Source: Flagellimonas zhangzhouensis
GTDB taxonomy: Bacteria; Bacteroidota; Bacteroidia; Flavobacteriales; Flavobacteriaceae
Assembly (NCBI RefSeq): GCF_900102925.1
Contig: NZ_FNKI01000001.1
Coordinates: 1,116,001-1,180,000 of the forward strand
Reading direction: 5' to 3'
Length of the DNA stretch: 64,000 bases
The position numbers and the translations under genes were made by a program. A model generated the notes under the pieces. That model was not told where the DNA came from. It did no database searches and saw only the letters and a program-made list of their open reading frames with translations. Positions 1-8,923 of this stretch are shown in pieces. Position 1 is the stretch's first letter. Every line of letters begins with the position of its first letter.

Positions 1-405
1 AATGGCATCGTTATCCAAATGCCAAAGCATACGTTGCAAAGTAGTCTCGGCAATTCCTGAAAATCCTTTTGACAAGGCATGGATTTTTAGAATCAACATA
101 ATTTTAGCCAACTCTGTGGAAATGGGGTCTCCCACACCCACACTATGACTTTGCAATATATTGGATTGTAGAATTTTGGTGTCTTCTTTGGAGATTTTGG
201 TGTTGCACAAAGGGCCAAAACCTGTATTGATGCCATACACTGTATTGCCTTTTTCCACAATACGCTGCACCCGTTGGTAACTTACATTTACATGTTGCAG
301 GCACTTTTCTGAGAAAACACCTTTAATGGTGCCTTGGGCCAATCCCAAAGCTATGCTTGCAGTTAAATGGTCCTCGCCAAATTGAAATGTTGGGTCTTTT
401 GCCAT
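1..405 (-). CDS. hutH: Histidine ammonia-lyase, N-terminal part (runs off the left edge)
   Basis: The reverse strand reads open from an ATG at 405 to the window edge, giving the first 135 residues of a protein of usually about 500. The segment YGINTGFGPLCNTKIS followed by LQSNILQSHSVGVG is typical of the aromatic amino acid lyase family, and the hutH assignment rests on these motifs. The enzyme deaminates histidine to urocanate, the first step of cytosolic histidine breakdown. The catalytic Ala-Ser-Gly (MIO) segment would lie outside the window, so activity cannot be judged. The gene is divergent from a LysR regulator starting 75 bp away, which is the usual place for a dedicated regulator. 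Confidence 0.9.
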   Translation of the reverse strand, partial: MAKDPTFQFGEDHLTASIALGLAQGTIKGVFSEKCLQHVNVSYQRVQRIVEKGNTVYGINTGFGPLCNTKISKEDTKILQSNILQSHSVGVGDPISTELAKIMLILKIHALSKGFSGIAETTLQRMLWHLDNDAI

Positions 406-452
406 GCTTTTTTCTTTTCCATAAAATTAAAGGTTATGATTAATAATTACCA

Positions 453-482
453 ATACTTATTTTTGTAATAATTAATAAGTAT
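453..482 (+). promoter_or_regulatory. Promoter and inverted repeat before the LysR gene
   Basis: A -7 element of the Bacteroidota type, TATTTTTG (458-465), lies 15 bp before the ATG. It sits inside an inverted repeat ATACTTATT (453-461) / AATAAGTAT (474-482) that overlaps the start codon. A repressor or autoregulator bound here would block both transcription and translation of the LysR gene. LysR autorepression is common, but the assignment of this site to it is inference. Confidence 0.45.
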
Positions 483-1368
483 GAATTATCAAATTGAACT
501 TCGTCATTTCGTCTACTTTTTGGCCGTGGCCGAAGAACTTCATTATAGAAAGGCTGCTGAGAAGTTGTTTATTTCTCAACCAGGTTTGAGTACGCAAATC
601 AAACAAATGGAAGAAATTTTGGGAACCCAATTATTTGTTCGGGATAAGAAAAAGGTGAGTTTAACGCCTGCAGGGGAGTTTTTAAAAAAAGAAGTGGAGT
701 TTATTTTGAATCACCTTGATCAAACCAAAAAACAAGTAAAACTCATAGGAGATGGACAATTAGGGGAGGTGCGAATCGGGTTTTTGGGTTCGGCCATGCA
801 AAATGTAGTACCCAATTTATTGTTGGGATTGAAAGAAAAATATCCAACCGTCCATACCACTTTGGAAGAACTTTCAAACAGAGCACAAATCAATGCAATT
901 TTGACCGACCGCTTGGATTTGGGTTTTGTACGCTTATCACGAGTACCCAAAGGGTTAGATGTAAAACCCGTTTTTGAGGATACTTTTTCTTTGGTGTTGC
1001 CTGAAGACCATCCTTTGGATGCAAAGCATTTCAAAAACATCAATCAGGTGGCAGATGAGGATTTCATCCTTTTCTCCCAAGATTACAGCCCAATGTATTA
1101 CGATACGGTGCTGAGCATTTGTGAGGATAGTGGGTTTGTACCCCATGTTTCGCATAAATCGGTTCATGCACAGACCATTTTTAAATTGGTAGAGAATAAA
1201 TTGGGAATTGCAATAGTGCCGACCACGCTTCAATATGGGTTCCAAATGAAAGTAAAGTTCATTGAAATGAAAAAAATAAAACAGCGGGCGGTGTTGAGCA
1301 TGGTATGGAAAACGGATAATCGTAATCCAGCGCTTCAAAAATGTATGGACTTGCTTCAGAAATTATGA
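481..1368 (+). CDS. LysR family transcriptional regulator
   Basis: At 295 aa the length is standard for the family. Residues 1-65 carry the winged helix-turn-helix (RHFVYFLAVAEELHYRKAAE, then QPGLSTQIKQMEE), and the rest forms the periplasmic-binding-protein-like effector domain (RIGFLGSAMQ, then DLGFVR). It would bind DNA as an oligomer and respond to a small molecule. Its divergent position next to hutH makes histidine or urocanate metabolism the first guess, but the nitroreductase 48 bp downstream is an equally possible target. The effector is unknown. Confidence 0.9.
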   Translation: MNYQIELRHFVYFLAVAEELHYRKAAEKLFISQPGLSTQIKQMEEILGTQLFVRDKKKVSLTPAGEFLKKEVEFILNHLDQTKKQVKLIGDGQLGEVRIGFLGSAMQNVVPNLLLGLKEKYPTVHTTLEELSNRAQINAILTDRLDLGFVRLSRVPKGLDVKPVFEDTFSLVLPEDHPLDAKHFKNINQVADEDFILFSQDYSPMYYDTVLSICEDSGFVPHVSHKSVHAQTIFKLVENKLGIAIVPTTLQYGFQMKVKFIEMKKIKQRAVLSMVWKTDNRNPALQKCMDLLQKL

Positions 1369-1416
1369 TAGGAACGATTTGGGGTGTAACTTTGGAATTC
1401 AACTTAAAAAAGACCT

Positions 1417-1971
1417 ATGATATTTGATTTGATCAAGGAGCGTAGAAGTATTTTTCCTCCTCAATACACCGATAAACCTATTGCAAAGGAAACACTCGAA
1501 AAGATTTTGGAGGCTGCCAATTGGGCACCAACACACAAAAAAACCGAACCATGGCGATTTAAGGTTTTGACTGGTGAGAAGAAACAGGAGTTGGGTGTTT
1601 TTCTTTCCAATAAATATGAGGAAGTGGACCCAAATCCAAAGCAAACTAAAATCAAAAAATTACATTATAACCCAACAAAATCGGGAGCGGTGATTGCTAT
1701 TTGTATGCAACGTGAGCCTGCTGAGAGTCTACCTGAATGGGAGGAAATCGCAGCCGTGGCCATGGCAGTGCAAAACATGTGGTTGTGTTGTACCGAACTG
1801 GGTATTGGTAGTTATTGGTCTTCCCCAGGGCTCATTAAATATATGGATGAGTTTTTTGACCTAAATGAGGGCGAAAAATGTTTGGGCTTTTTCTACATGG
1901 GGTATTTTGAGGGAGACGTGATTCCGTCAGCAAGAACCCCAATTGCAGATAAAGTTACATGGTTGGACTAA
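1417..1971 (+). CDS. Nitroreductase family protein
   Basis: The 184-aa protein has the N-terminal IKERRSIFPP signature that forms the FMN phosphate pocket, the NWAPTHKKTEPWRF loop, and the central helix AAVAMAVQNMWLCCTELGIGSYW that builds the dimer flavin site. Length fits small NAD(P)H:FMN oxidoreductases of the YdjA type. The substrate cannot be told. It follows the LysR gene on the same strand and may be co-transcribed. Its stop overlaps the stop of the converging DUF456 gene (1968-1971). Confidence 0.85.
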   Translation: MIFDLIKERRSIFPPQYTDKPIAKETLEKILEAANWAPTHKKTEPWRFKVLTGEKKQELGVFLSNKYEEVDPNPKQTKIKKLHYNPTKSGAVIAICMQREPAESLPEWEEIAAVAMAVQNMWLCCTELGIGSYWSSPGLIKYMDEFFDLNEGEKCLGFFYMGYFEGDVIPSARTPIADKVTWLD

Positions 1972-2480
1972 CTAATAGTGAATAGGTCCCCAGCGTACTT
2001 GATGGTGATGTACACATAGAAAACTGCGTAGGCCACAGTTAGGACGAACTTCATAAAAGTGCCCGTTAAAAAACCTAAGAATGAACCAAAAGCCGCTTTC
2101 ATAGCGGTTTTTTTATTGGCTTTGTTCAGCAATTCACCGACCAAAGCACCAATAAATGGCCAAATAATGATACCCAATGGTCCAAAAACAGGAACAAAAA
2201 TCGCAACGAGCAATCCAACAATCGTACCCCACATACCAGCTTTGCTGCCTCCAAACTTTTTGGTGCCCATGGCAGGAATTACATAATCCAAAATGGTGAT
2301 AGTTATGGCGAGAACAAAGGTAATTGCGAGCACCCACCAGTTGTCGGGAACGGCTTTGGTTAAATAAAGTAGTAGCAGTCCAACCCAACTTATTGGCGGT
2401 CCTGGTAATACGGGTAAAAAGCTTCCTAATATGCCAACTAGCATTAAAAGAAACCCTAAAATAAGCAAGGCAATGTCCAT
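1968..2480 (-). CDS. DUF456 domain membrane protein
   Basis: The 170-aa protein is almost entirely hydrophobic, with about four to five membrane segments. It begins with an ALLILGFLLMLVGILGSFLPVLPGPP hairpin whose LPGPP turn is characteristic of DUF456, followed by a glycine-rich GTIVGLLVAIFVPVFGPLG segment. Function is unknown; glycine-zipper-like helices suggest tight packing in the inner membrane. It stands alone, convergent with the nitroreductase gene. Confidence 0.8.
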   Translation of the reverse strand: MDIALLILGFLLMLVGILGSFLPVLPGPPISWVGLLLLYLTKAVPDNWWVLAITFVLAITITILDYVIPAMGTKKFGGSKAGMWGTIVGLLVAIFVPVFGPLGIIIWPFIGALVGELLNKANKKTAMKAAFGSFLGFLTGTFMKFVLTVAYAVFYVYITIKYAGDLFTIS

Positions 2481-2576
2481 GGTTGTGTTTTGTTGTTAGA
2501 CAAATGTAGCCGAGAATTGTTACACACAAAATCAAAATAAAACCCTCCTCTTAATTTTTTCGTAGGTAAATTTGAA

Positions 2577-3035
2577 ATGGAATCTCAAATACAGGTGAAA
2601 GCAACAAAAACACATAAAAAATCAAAGTTCGTTCGAATAGGATGTACGCTGATGTGTCTCTTTTATTTGTTGGGACTTTTTAATGGTTTGGTGTTGGAAA
2701 CCTTGCACGAGGTATCACACGTTTTGTCTCCCAAAACCCACCAACATGGTTTTGCTTCTGACCATGAAGAAATCGATTACTCTTCATTGGAAGCCATGGC
2801 AGGTCACTCTCACGAAGCCTTGGAAGCCATAAAAGAATTGTTGCAAGCCAATGAACCTGATGAACAAGAATCCCAAGACGATATCAGCCTAAAGTTAGAC
2901 AAACATATATCGGAAGAAATTTCGATTGATTCCGAAATAGCTGCATTACTAAACCGTAATGGAAATTGGGCATACCAAAACAGGACTTCATTTTGGTGCT
3001 TAAGTATAAATTCCCCTCCTCCTCAAATTAGCTAA
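2577..3035 (+). CDS. Small His-rich membrane-anchored protein
   Basis: I do not recognise a family. The 152 residues have a basic N-terminus, one membrane helix at about 22-42 (IGCTLMCLFYLLGLFNGLVL), and then an acidic, His-rich extracytoplasmic part: HEVSHVLSPKTHQHGF, DHEE, HSHEAL. This composition suggests binding of a divalent metal. It lies 105 bp upstream of a TonB-dependent receptor on the same strand that also has His-rich plug loops, so the pair may serve metal uptake or sensing. That link is inference. Confidence 0.65.
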   Translation: MESQIQVKATKTHKKSKFVRIGCTLMCLFYLLGLFNGLVLETLHEVSHVLSPKTHQHGFASDHEEIDYSSLEAMAGHSHEALEAIKELLQANEPDEQESQDDISLKLDKHISEEISIDSEIAALLNRNGNWAYQNRTSFWCLSINSPPPQIS

Positions 3036-3140
3036 AAACAGCTAGGTTAATTTTATGAACGGGTTTCAATCTTTTTGAGACTGGTCTAGTGCTGTTATTG
3101 TTCAGATTTATTTACACAATTCAAATTAAAAGACAACGAC

Positions 3141-5366
3141 ATGAAATATTTTATGGCGGTATTGTCCATGCTGTTCATGGGCACTATTGCTGCGCAAAAC
3201 ATTAAAGGAGAACTGGTGGACGAAGCTGGTTCCCCAATAGAGGATGCTGGAATTTTTAACAAAACCAGTGGTCAACATAGCCATACCGATGGCACAGGAC
3301 ACTTTGTTCTGGACCGAACTTCGGTTAACGATACGATTTACTTTTCAAAATTAGGATATGCTACGCTGACCAGAGTGGTGAATCAGGCTGATTTTCAGAA
3401 TCCATTGACTTTGGTACTTGAGGAAACCTCCATTTCTTTAGATCAAGTGGTTTTGGTGTCTGAAGTGGATGCCTTGAGCCGAGTGGTGGATGCGGATGTG
3501 AAAACGAATCCTGTAAAATCATCCCAAGAAATTTTAAGAAAAGTTCCTGGATTGATCATTGGCCAACACGCTGGTGGAGGAAAAGCGGAGCAAATATTTT
3601 TAAGAGGTTTTGACGTGGATCACGGAACCGATGTGGCTATCAATGTTGACGGTATGCCCGTGAATATGGTTTCACATGCCCATGGACAAGGATATGCCGA
3701 TCTTCATTTTGTGATTCCAGAAACCATCGAAAATGTAAATTTTGGAAAAGGTCCATATTATGCAGACCAAGGGAATTTCAACACCGCAGGCTATGTGGAC
3801 TTAAAACTGAGAAAAAGCTTGGACAAAAGTTTATTGTCCGCAGAAGTTGGTCAGTTTGGTACTCGCAGATTCATTGGGATGTTCAGCGTGATGGACAACC
3901 AAAACAGCAATGCCTACTTGGCTTCCGAATTGTATTTGACAGATGGTCCGTTTGATTCCCCCCAGAATTTTAATCGGATCAATATTATGGGAAGATATCG
4001 CTACGCCTTGCCAGGTGATCAAGAGTTGCTGTTGACCGCTTCACATTTTTCGAGTAAGTGGGATGCCTCGGGTCAAATTCCTCAACGGGCAGTTGATCAA
4101 GGATTGATTAGTCGTTTTGGGGCCATTGACGATACCGAGGGCGGTCAAACGAGTAGAACCAACATCATTTTAAACCATATCAAGAATCTTGGAACAGGAA
4201 AATCCCTAAACACCATGGCTTTTGTGTCGCATTACGATTTTGAACTCTATTCCAATTTTACTTTTTTCTTGGAAGATGCTGTAAATGGTGACCAAATTAA
4301 CCAGTTCGAAGACCGTATGTTGGCAGGAGCTAAAACTGTTTTTCAGAACAATTCGGCCAACTTGGGCGGAGTGGATTTCAAATACAATGCAGGAATAGGA
4401 TTCAGATACGACAATGTAGACGATAACCAGCTGTCCCACACCTTGAACCGTCAAGAGTTGTTGGAACGTTTAGCCTACGGCGATGTGGATGAAGTGAATG
4501 GCTATGCCTTTGCAGGAGCAGAATTTAAATCAGGAAAGTTCACTTTTGAGCCCGCTCTTCGAATGGATTATTTTCGATTCGATTATGTGGATAAGATGAA
4601 CGAACTATACGATAGTCGAAGTGAGGAAAAAGTTGCTTTTAGTCCTAAGTTCAATACTATTTACAGTCCAACCGAAAATACCCAAATCTTTTTGAAAACG
4701 GGAATTGGGTTTCATTCCAACGATACACGGGTTGTGGTTGCGAATGGGGGCGAAGATATTTTGCCTGCTGCTTACGGTGTGGATTTGGGAGCAATCATCA
4801 GACCTGCGGACAAATTGGTTGTGAATGCAACTTTATGGACCTTGTTTTTGGATCAGGAGTTTGTTTATGTTGGCGATGCGGCCATAGTTGAACCTAGCGG
4901 AAAAACAAGACGTATGGGGATTGAAGTAGGGGCCCGTTACCAACCTTTGGATTGGTTGTACCTATATACTGATGCCAATTATACCCATGCGAGGAGCACC
5001 GAGGAAGTCGATGGTGAAGATTACATCCCATTGGCACCTGATTTCACCATGGCAGGCGGTGTAACTATAGGAGGTAATCAAGGTTTTTCAGGTGGAATCA
5101 ATTACCGTTATATTGATGATAGACCTGCCAATGAGGACAATTCAATTGTGGCCGAGGGTTATTTTGTGACCGATACCACACTCAATTATACTCTAAAGAA
5201 TTGGACCTTTGGTCTGATTGTGGAAAACCTATTCGATATTGAATGGAACGAAACGCAATTCGCAACCGAAAGCCGTTTATTCAATGAGCCCAACTCATTT
5301 GAGGAGATACATTTTACACCTGGCACGCCTTTTTATTTACGGGGAAAGGTTACCGTAACGTTCTAA
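3141..5366 (+). CDS. TonB-dependent outer-membrane receptor
   Basis: The 741-aa protein starts with a signal peptide ending at IAAQN. It is followed by a carboxypeptidase-like regulatory domain (about 20-95: IKGELVDEAGSPIEDAGIF), a plug domain (about 110-220, with PGLIIGQHAGGGKAEQIFLRG), and a long beta-barrel ending in an aromatic strand (YLRGKVTVTF). Such receptors import scarce substrates across the outer membrane using TonB energy. The plug loop DVDHGTDVAINVDGMPVN then SHAHGQGYADLH is rich in His and Asp, and the neighbour upstream is His-rich, so a metal or metal chelate is plausible but unproven. No SusD partner is adjacent, which argues against glycan uptake. Confidence 0.92.
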   Translation: MKYFMAVLSMLFMGTIAAQNIKGELVDEAGSPIEDAGIFNKTSGQHSHTDGTGHFVLDRTSVNDTIYFSKLGYATLTRVVNQADFQNPLTLVLEETSISLDQVVLVSEVDALSRVVDADVKTNPVKSSQEILRKVPGLIIGQHAGGGKAEQIFLRGFDVDHGTDVAINVDGMPVNMVSHAHGQGYADLHFVIPETIENVNFGKGPYYADQGNFNTAGYVDLKLRKSLDKSLLSAEVGQFGTRRFIGMFSVMDNQNSNAYLASELYLTDGPFDSPQNFNRINIMGRYRYALPGDQELLLTASHFSSKWDASGQIPQRAVDQGLISRFGAIDDTEGGQTSRTNIILNHIKNLGTGKSLNTMAFVSHYDFELYSNFTFFLEDAVNGDQINQFEDRMLAGAKTVFQNNSANLGGVDFKYNAGIGFRYDNVDDNQLSHTLNRQELLERLAYGDVDEVNGYAFAGAEFKSGKFTFEPALRMDYFRFDYVDKMNELYDSRSEEKVAFSPKFNTIYSPTENTQIFLKTGIGFHSNDTRVVVANGGEDILPAAYGVDLGAIIRPADKLVVNATLWTLFLDQEFVYVGDAAIVEPSGKTRRMGIEVGARYQPLDWLYLYTDANYTHARSTEEVDGEDYIPLAPDFTMAGGVTIGGNQGFSGGINYRYIDDRPANEDNSIVAEGYFVTDTTLNYTLKNWTFGLIVENLFDIEWNETQFATESRLFNEPNSFEEIHFTPGTPFYLRGKVTVTF

Positions 5367-5385
5367 ATAAATTGATGTCAATAAT

Positions 5386-5457
5386 TGTCACCTCGAGCGC
5401 AGTCGAGAGGTCTTTTAGCTGAGAATTATATCGGTCTCGCATCTCGACTGCGCTCGA
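5386..5457. repeat. Palindromic intergenic repeat element
   Basis: Two 16-bp arms, TCGAGCGCAGTCGAGA (5393-5408) and TCTCGACTGCGCTCGA (5442-5457), are perfect inverted copies around a 33-bp spacer. One arm with its left flank recurs inside hemW (10,693-10,714). The arrangement is like REP/MITE-type dispersed repeats. It has no T tract, so it is not a simple terminator. Confidence 0.75.
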
Positions 5458-5520
5458 TAAGACAGCTCGACCTCACATTTAGAATGGTCATTAAAAAAAT
5501 TCCAACGCTACTAAATAATT

Positions 5521-5554
5521 ATCCGTCAGTAAACTACACCGGCGGATTTTTTTT
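5521..5554 (+). terminator. Intrinsic terminator after the TonB receptor gene
   Basis: ATCCGTC (5521-5527) pairs with GGCGGAT (5541-5547), with one G-T wobble, over a 13-nt loop. A run of eight T follows. It lies between the receptor gene and the BlaI promoter. Confidence 0.65.
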
Positions 5555-5562
5555 CACTTTTT

Positions 5563-5629
5563 AACTAAAAAATTAGTTTAAACTAAATAATTAGTTATAT
5601 TTGTTTCATGTTGAACTAAAAAGTTAGTT
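5563..5629 (+). promoter_or_regulatory. Three BlaI-type operators and the promoter of the blaI-M56 operon
   Basis: Three perfect palindromes of the form AACTAA-N4-TTAGTT occur at 5563-5578, 5581-5596 and 5614-5629. A -7 element TATATTTG lies at 5596-5603, touching the second operator. The third operator falls between the likely transcription start and the ATG at 5634. BlaI family dimers bind such sites, so autorepression of this operon is the straightforward reading. Confidence 0.8.
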
Positions 5630-5633
5630 AAAA

Positions 5634-5996
5634 ATGAAGCAGCTCACCAAGGCAGAAGAAGAAGTAATGCAGCTCTTATGGCAATTAAAAAAGGCCAATG
5701 TTGCAGCCATTTTAGAGGAATTGCCCGAACCAAAACCAGCCTACAATACAGTTTCCACCATCGTTCGGATTTTGGAGGATAAGGGGTTTGTCTCCCACGA
5801 AAAGGTGGGGAAGGGGCATGTATATTTTCCGTTGGTTCAAAAATCGGAGTATAGCAACCAACGCTTGAACACCTTGGTCGATGGCTATTTTCAAGGGTCG
5901 TTTTCCAGTATGGTATCCTTTTTTATGAAGAAGAACGATATCAGCCTAAAGGAACTAGAAGAAATCATGAAGAACATTAAAGACGAGGAAAAATGA
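5634..5996 (+). CDS. BlaI/MecI/CopY family transcriptional repressor
   Basis: This 120-aa winged-helix protein opens with MKQLTKAEEEVMQLLWQLKK and carries the recognition region PKPAYNTVSTIVRILEDKGFV. The C-terminal half forms the dimer domain that the partner peptidase cleaves in the known BlaI/BlaR1 and MecI/MecR1 systems. Its stop overlaps the start of the M56 gene (ATGA at 5993-5996). The three upstream palindromes are its likely operators. The inducing signal need not be a beta-lactam; no beta-lactamase gene is near. Confidence 0.93.
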   Translation: MKQLTKAEEEVMQLLWQLKKANVAAILEELPEPKPAYNTVSTIVRILEDKGFVSHEKVGKGHVYFPLVQKSEYSNQRLNTLVDGYFQGSFSSMVSFFMKKNDISLKELEEIMKNIKDEEK

Positions 5997-7702
5997 TCAC
6001 ATACATTCTAGAATCTTTGGTTTTTCAATTGGTCTTTTTGTTGACCTATGATCTTTTTCTAAAGAAAGAGACCTTTTTTCAATGGAACCGTGTGTATTTA
6101 TTGGGCACATTTGCCCTCTCGTTGGTGTTGCCTTGGATTAAGGTAGAGGCACTACAAACTACCATGCCCCAAGAATTTGGAGCCACAACGGTGTATCTGA
6201 CCCAGTTGAACGGGGTGGTTTTAGGTCCAGAAGTAAGTGAACCAGGCTTTTTGGCAAGCATTCCATGGCCATATTGGGTGTTGGGGGCAGGTTGCTTTTT
6301 AGCTTCACTATGGTTTGCTTATAAATTGCTTCGTTTGAACCAAATGCGCAAAAACGGTTCGGTTACCTATTACAACGATTTCACCAAAATATCAGTACCT
6401 AAGAGTGCCGTGGCCTTTTCGTTTTTCAGGAACATTTTTATGGGGGAGAATATCAAAAAGGATAAAGAGCCCAACATTTTGGCGCACGAATTGGTGCACG
6501 TAAAGCAATTACATTCCCTTGATCTGCTCTTTTTTGAAATGGCTCGCATCCTATTTTGGTTCAACCCCTTGGTGTATGTGTATCAAAGTCGAGTGGCTGA
6601 ACTGCACGAATTTATTGCCGATGCCAAAGCGGTAAAACACAACAAACAGGCCCATTTTGAAATACTATTGTCCGAAGCATTCAACACCCAGAACATCAGT
6701 TTTGTCAATCAATTTTTCAATAAATCACTAATCAAAAAACGAATAGTCATGTTACAAAAAAAGCAATCCAAAGCCGTATGGCAGTTAAAGTATGTGTTGT
6801 TGTTGCCCATGGTATTGGGTATGTTGGTGTATACTTCATGTGAATCCGATTCAAGCTCAGACTCAAATCAAAGTGCAGAACTCTCTTTAGAGGAACGTTT
6901 GGTGAATCTGAATAGTGAAATTGAGGGAAAAGATTCCCTAACCGAGAATGAAAGAAATCAGATTGCCAAAATGGCCCAAACCATGATTGACCGAATGAAC
7001 AAGTCAGCCAAGGAAGTAAATGGGTGGACTGTGAAAGCAGGAATCGGAAACCCTCCAACTACTGATAGTCAAGAACAATCGGAATCGGTTCCTTTCGCCA
7101 CTATAGATGAGGTTCCTGTATTTCCTGGCTGTGAAAATGCAGCGGATCCAAAAGAGTGTTTTCAAGAAAAATTGGTAGAGCATATCAAAAAGAACTTCAG
7201 GTATCCAGAAGCTGCACAAGAGCAAGGTATTCAAGGCAGGGTGAGTGTTGTGTTTACAATTGATGTGAACGGTGATATTTCTTCTATTAAAAAACGAGGA
7301 CCCCATGAACTACTGGAAAATGAGGCTGTACGTATCATTGAACGTTTGCCCAAAATGCAACCAGGTAGACATGAGGGTAAAGTGATGAATGTACCATATG
7401 CAATACCGATAACCTTTAGGTTACAAACCCAACCCGAAGGCACCACTGTAAATGGTTCCAAAGATTATATGTTGGTAAGTGGAAGTAAAATTAGTAAACA
7501 AGGGAAGACAGTATTTGAGGGAGTTGTAACTGACAGAGAATCTTTAGGGTTATCTGGAGTGATAGTTTCCATAGAAGGAAAAGAAGCTGGAGTAATGTCA
7601 AATTTCAATGGTGTTTTTTCATTGGAAGTTGATGAAGGAGATGTAGTGAAGTTTCAATATGCAGGGCTGCCAAACAAAATGGTCAAGGTGGCTGATTTTT
7701 AA
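5993..7702 (+). CDS. M56 (BlaR1-like) membrane peptidase with TonB C-terminal and carboxypeptidase-like domains
   Basis: The 569-aa protein has several N-terminal membrane helices, then the zinc peptidase core AHELVHVKQLHSLDLLFFE (HExxH at about 165-169) with a downstream LHEFIADAKAV motif. A hydrophobic segment ending TSCESDSSSDS follows at about 270-285. The remainder is extracytoplasmic: a FPGCE...ECF linker, a TonB C-terminal-like domain (about 390-480, with VSVVFTIDVNGDISSI), and a carboxypeptidase-regulatory-like domain at the end. In BlaR1 the peptidase cleaves or inactivates the BlaI repressor. Here the sensor domain is replaced by TonB-like modules, so the signal may concern the envelope. 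A TPR gene follows 28 bp downstream. Confidence 0.88.
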   Translation: MITYILESLVFQLVFLLTYDLFLKKETFFQWNRVYLLGTFALSLVLPWIKVEALQTTMPQEFGATTVYLTQLNGVVLGPEVSEPGFLASIPWPYWVLGAGCFLASLWFAYKLLRLNQMRKNGSVTYYNDFTKISVPKSAVAFSFFRNIFMGENIKKDKEPNILAHELVHVKQLHSLDLLFFEMARILFWFNPLVYVYQSRVAELHEFIADAKAVKHNKQAHFEILLSEAFNTQNISFVNQFFNKSLIKKRIVMLQKKQSKAVWQLKYVLLLPMVLGMLVYTSCESDSSSDSNQSAELSLEERLVNLNSEIEGKDSLTENERNQIAKMAQTMIDRMNKSAKEVNGWTVKAGIGNPPTTDSQEQSESVPFATIDEVPVFPGCENAADPKECFQEKLVEHIKKNFRYPEAAQEQGIQGRVSVVFTIDVNGDISSIKKRGPHELLENEAVRIIERLPKMQPGRHEGKVMNVPYAIPITFRLQTQPEGTTVNGSKDYMLVSGSKISKQGKTVFEGVVTDRESLGLSGVIVSIEGKEAGVMSNFNGVFSLEVDEGDVVKFQYAGLPNKMVKVADF

Positions 7703-7730
7703 AATAATACAAGTCTAAATCTTCTGTTTA

Positions 7731-8879
7731 ATGTTAAGGGTAATACCAATATGTAGTATTGCAATATTTTTGTTCTCGTTCAAAGTCGGTGCGCAAACAT
7801 CGGCTTTGGCCGTTGCGGATAGTTTGTATGCTTTGGGCAACTACACGGCAGCCATCAATCAATATGCAAAGGTAGATTCACCAATGTCCAGTATTCAGAT
7901 TGCTCGATCGTACAATGCCATCGGAAATTATGAAAAGGCCATTGCGCAATATCAGGCTACTTTACAATCCCATCCCGAATTGAGCATTGCCCAGTTTGAA
8001 CTGGGTAAACTCCTGCTCAAAACCAAAAATAAGGATGCTGCTTTAGTTGCTTTCAATGCCTTAATCAACCAAAAACAGGAGAATCCTGAGTATTATTATT
8101 ACCTCGGACGCACTTTGGAAACCCAAATGAACCAGGTAAAGGCCAACCAAGCATTCCGAAAAGCGGTGCAATTGGATAGCACCCATTTGCGGAGCCTTTA
8201 TTCCCTCGGCAAATATTTTGTGGGTCAGGAAATTCGGGATTCCGCATTGGTGTACATCGACCAGGGACTTCGTTTTTATGAGAACGATGTGGCCATGATC
8301 AACCTTAAGGCGCAAGCCTATTATAATAATGGGCAATTTAAACTAGCCATTCCCCATTTTGAACGGTTGATGGAACTGGGAGAAACCCAACCTTTTGTTT
8401 TAAAACGGGTGGCCTTTTGTTATTTCCGAGCCTACAAAAACGAGGAGGCCATAAAAACCTATCAAATGCTGGCGATGGATCCTTGGTCTGTGGCCGATGC
8501 CTATTCAGGTTTGGGCGATGTCTATTTTCAAGAAAAGCAATTGGATAGTGCGCAATTTTATATTGAAAAGTCCATCGAAGAGCGCACCGAAATTTTTGAT
8601 CAAGAATATGCCGATTTGGGCCGCATTGCCCGAATTCAAGGGAAAACCAAACAAGCCATGGATCTCTACACCAAAGCTTGGGAAGAAAACAAGGACAATT
8701 ACTACAACTATTATCAGGTCTGTATTTTGGCCGATGAATATTTTAAAGATCCAGAAACTAGGCTGGCCTACTACGAAAGATTGCTGCACCTATATCCCGA
8801 TGCAGCCCCATTCATTGCCGAACGGGTGAAAAAGCGCATTTCCGAAATAAAGGAGGAAATACACATGGCGCGCAATTAA
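7731..8879 (+). CDS. Tetratricopeptide repeat protein, exported
   Basis: A signal peptide (about 1-21, ending VGAQ) precedes roughly eight TPR units across 382 aa, for example YNAIGNYEKAIAQYQATLQSHP and YNNGQFKLAIPHFERLMELG. TPRs mediate protein-protein contacts; no catalytic domain is visible. It is 28 bp after the M56 gene and 44 bp before a lipoprotein gene on the same strand, so it probably belongs to the BlaI-controlled operon and acts in the periplasm. Confidence 0.85.
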   Translation: MLRVIPICSIAIFLFSFKVGAQTSALAVADSLYALGNYTAAINQYAKVDSPMSSIQIARSYNAIGNYEKAIAQYQATLQSHPELSIAQFELGKLLLKTKNKDAALVAFNALINQKQENPEYYYYLGRTLETQMNQVKANQAFRKAVQLDSTHLRSLYSLGKYFVGQEIRDSALVYIDQGLRFYENDVAMINLKAQAYYNNGQFKLAIPHFERLMELGETQPFVLKRVAFCYFRAYKNEEAIKTYQMLAMDPWSVADAYSGLGDVYFQEKQLDSAQFYIEKSIEERTEIFDQEYADLGRIARIQGKTKQAMDLYTKAWEENKDNYYNYYQVCILADEYFKDPETRLAYYERLLHLYPDAAPFIAERVKKRISEIKEEIHMARN

Positions 8880-8923
8880 ATTCTTCAAATTATTGTAATT
8901 TCAGCCAAATTCTAGGGGCTGTT

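Noticed and set aside
5386-5457. Intrinsic terminator of the TonB receptor gene
   Set aside because: The arms are too far apart and no T tract follows; a proper terminator lies at 5521-5554.
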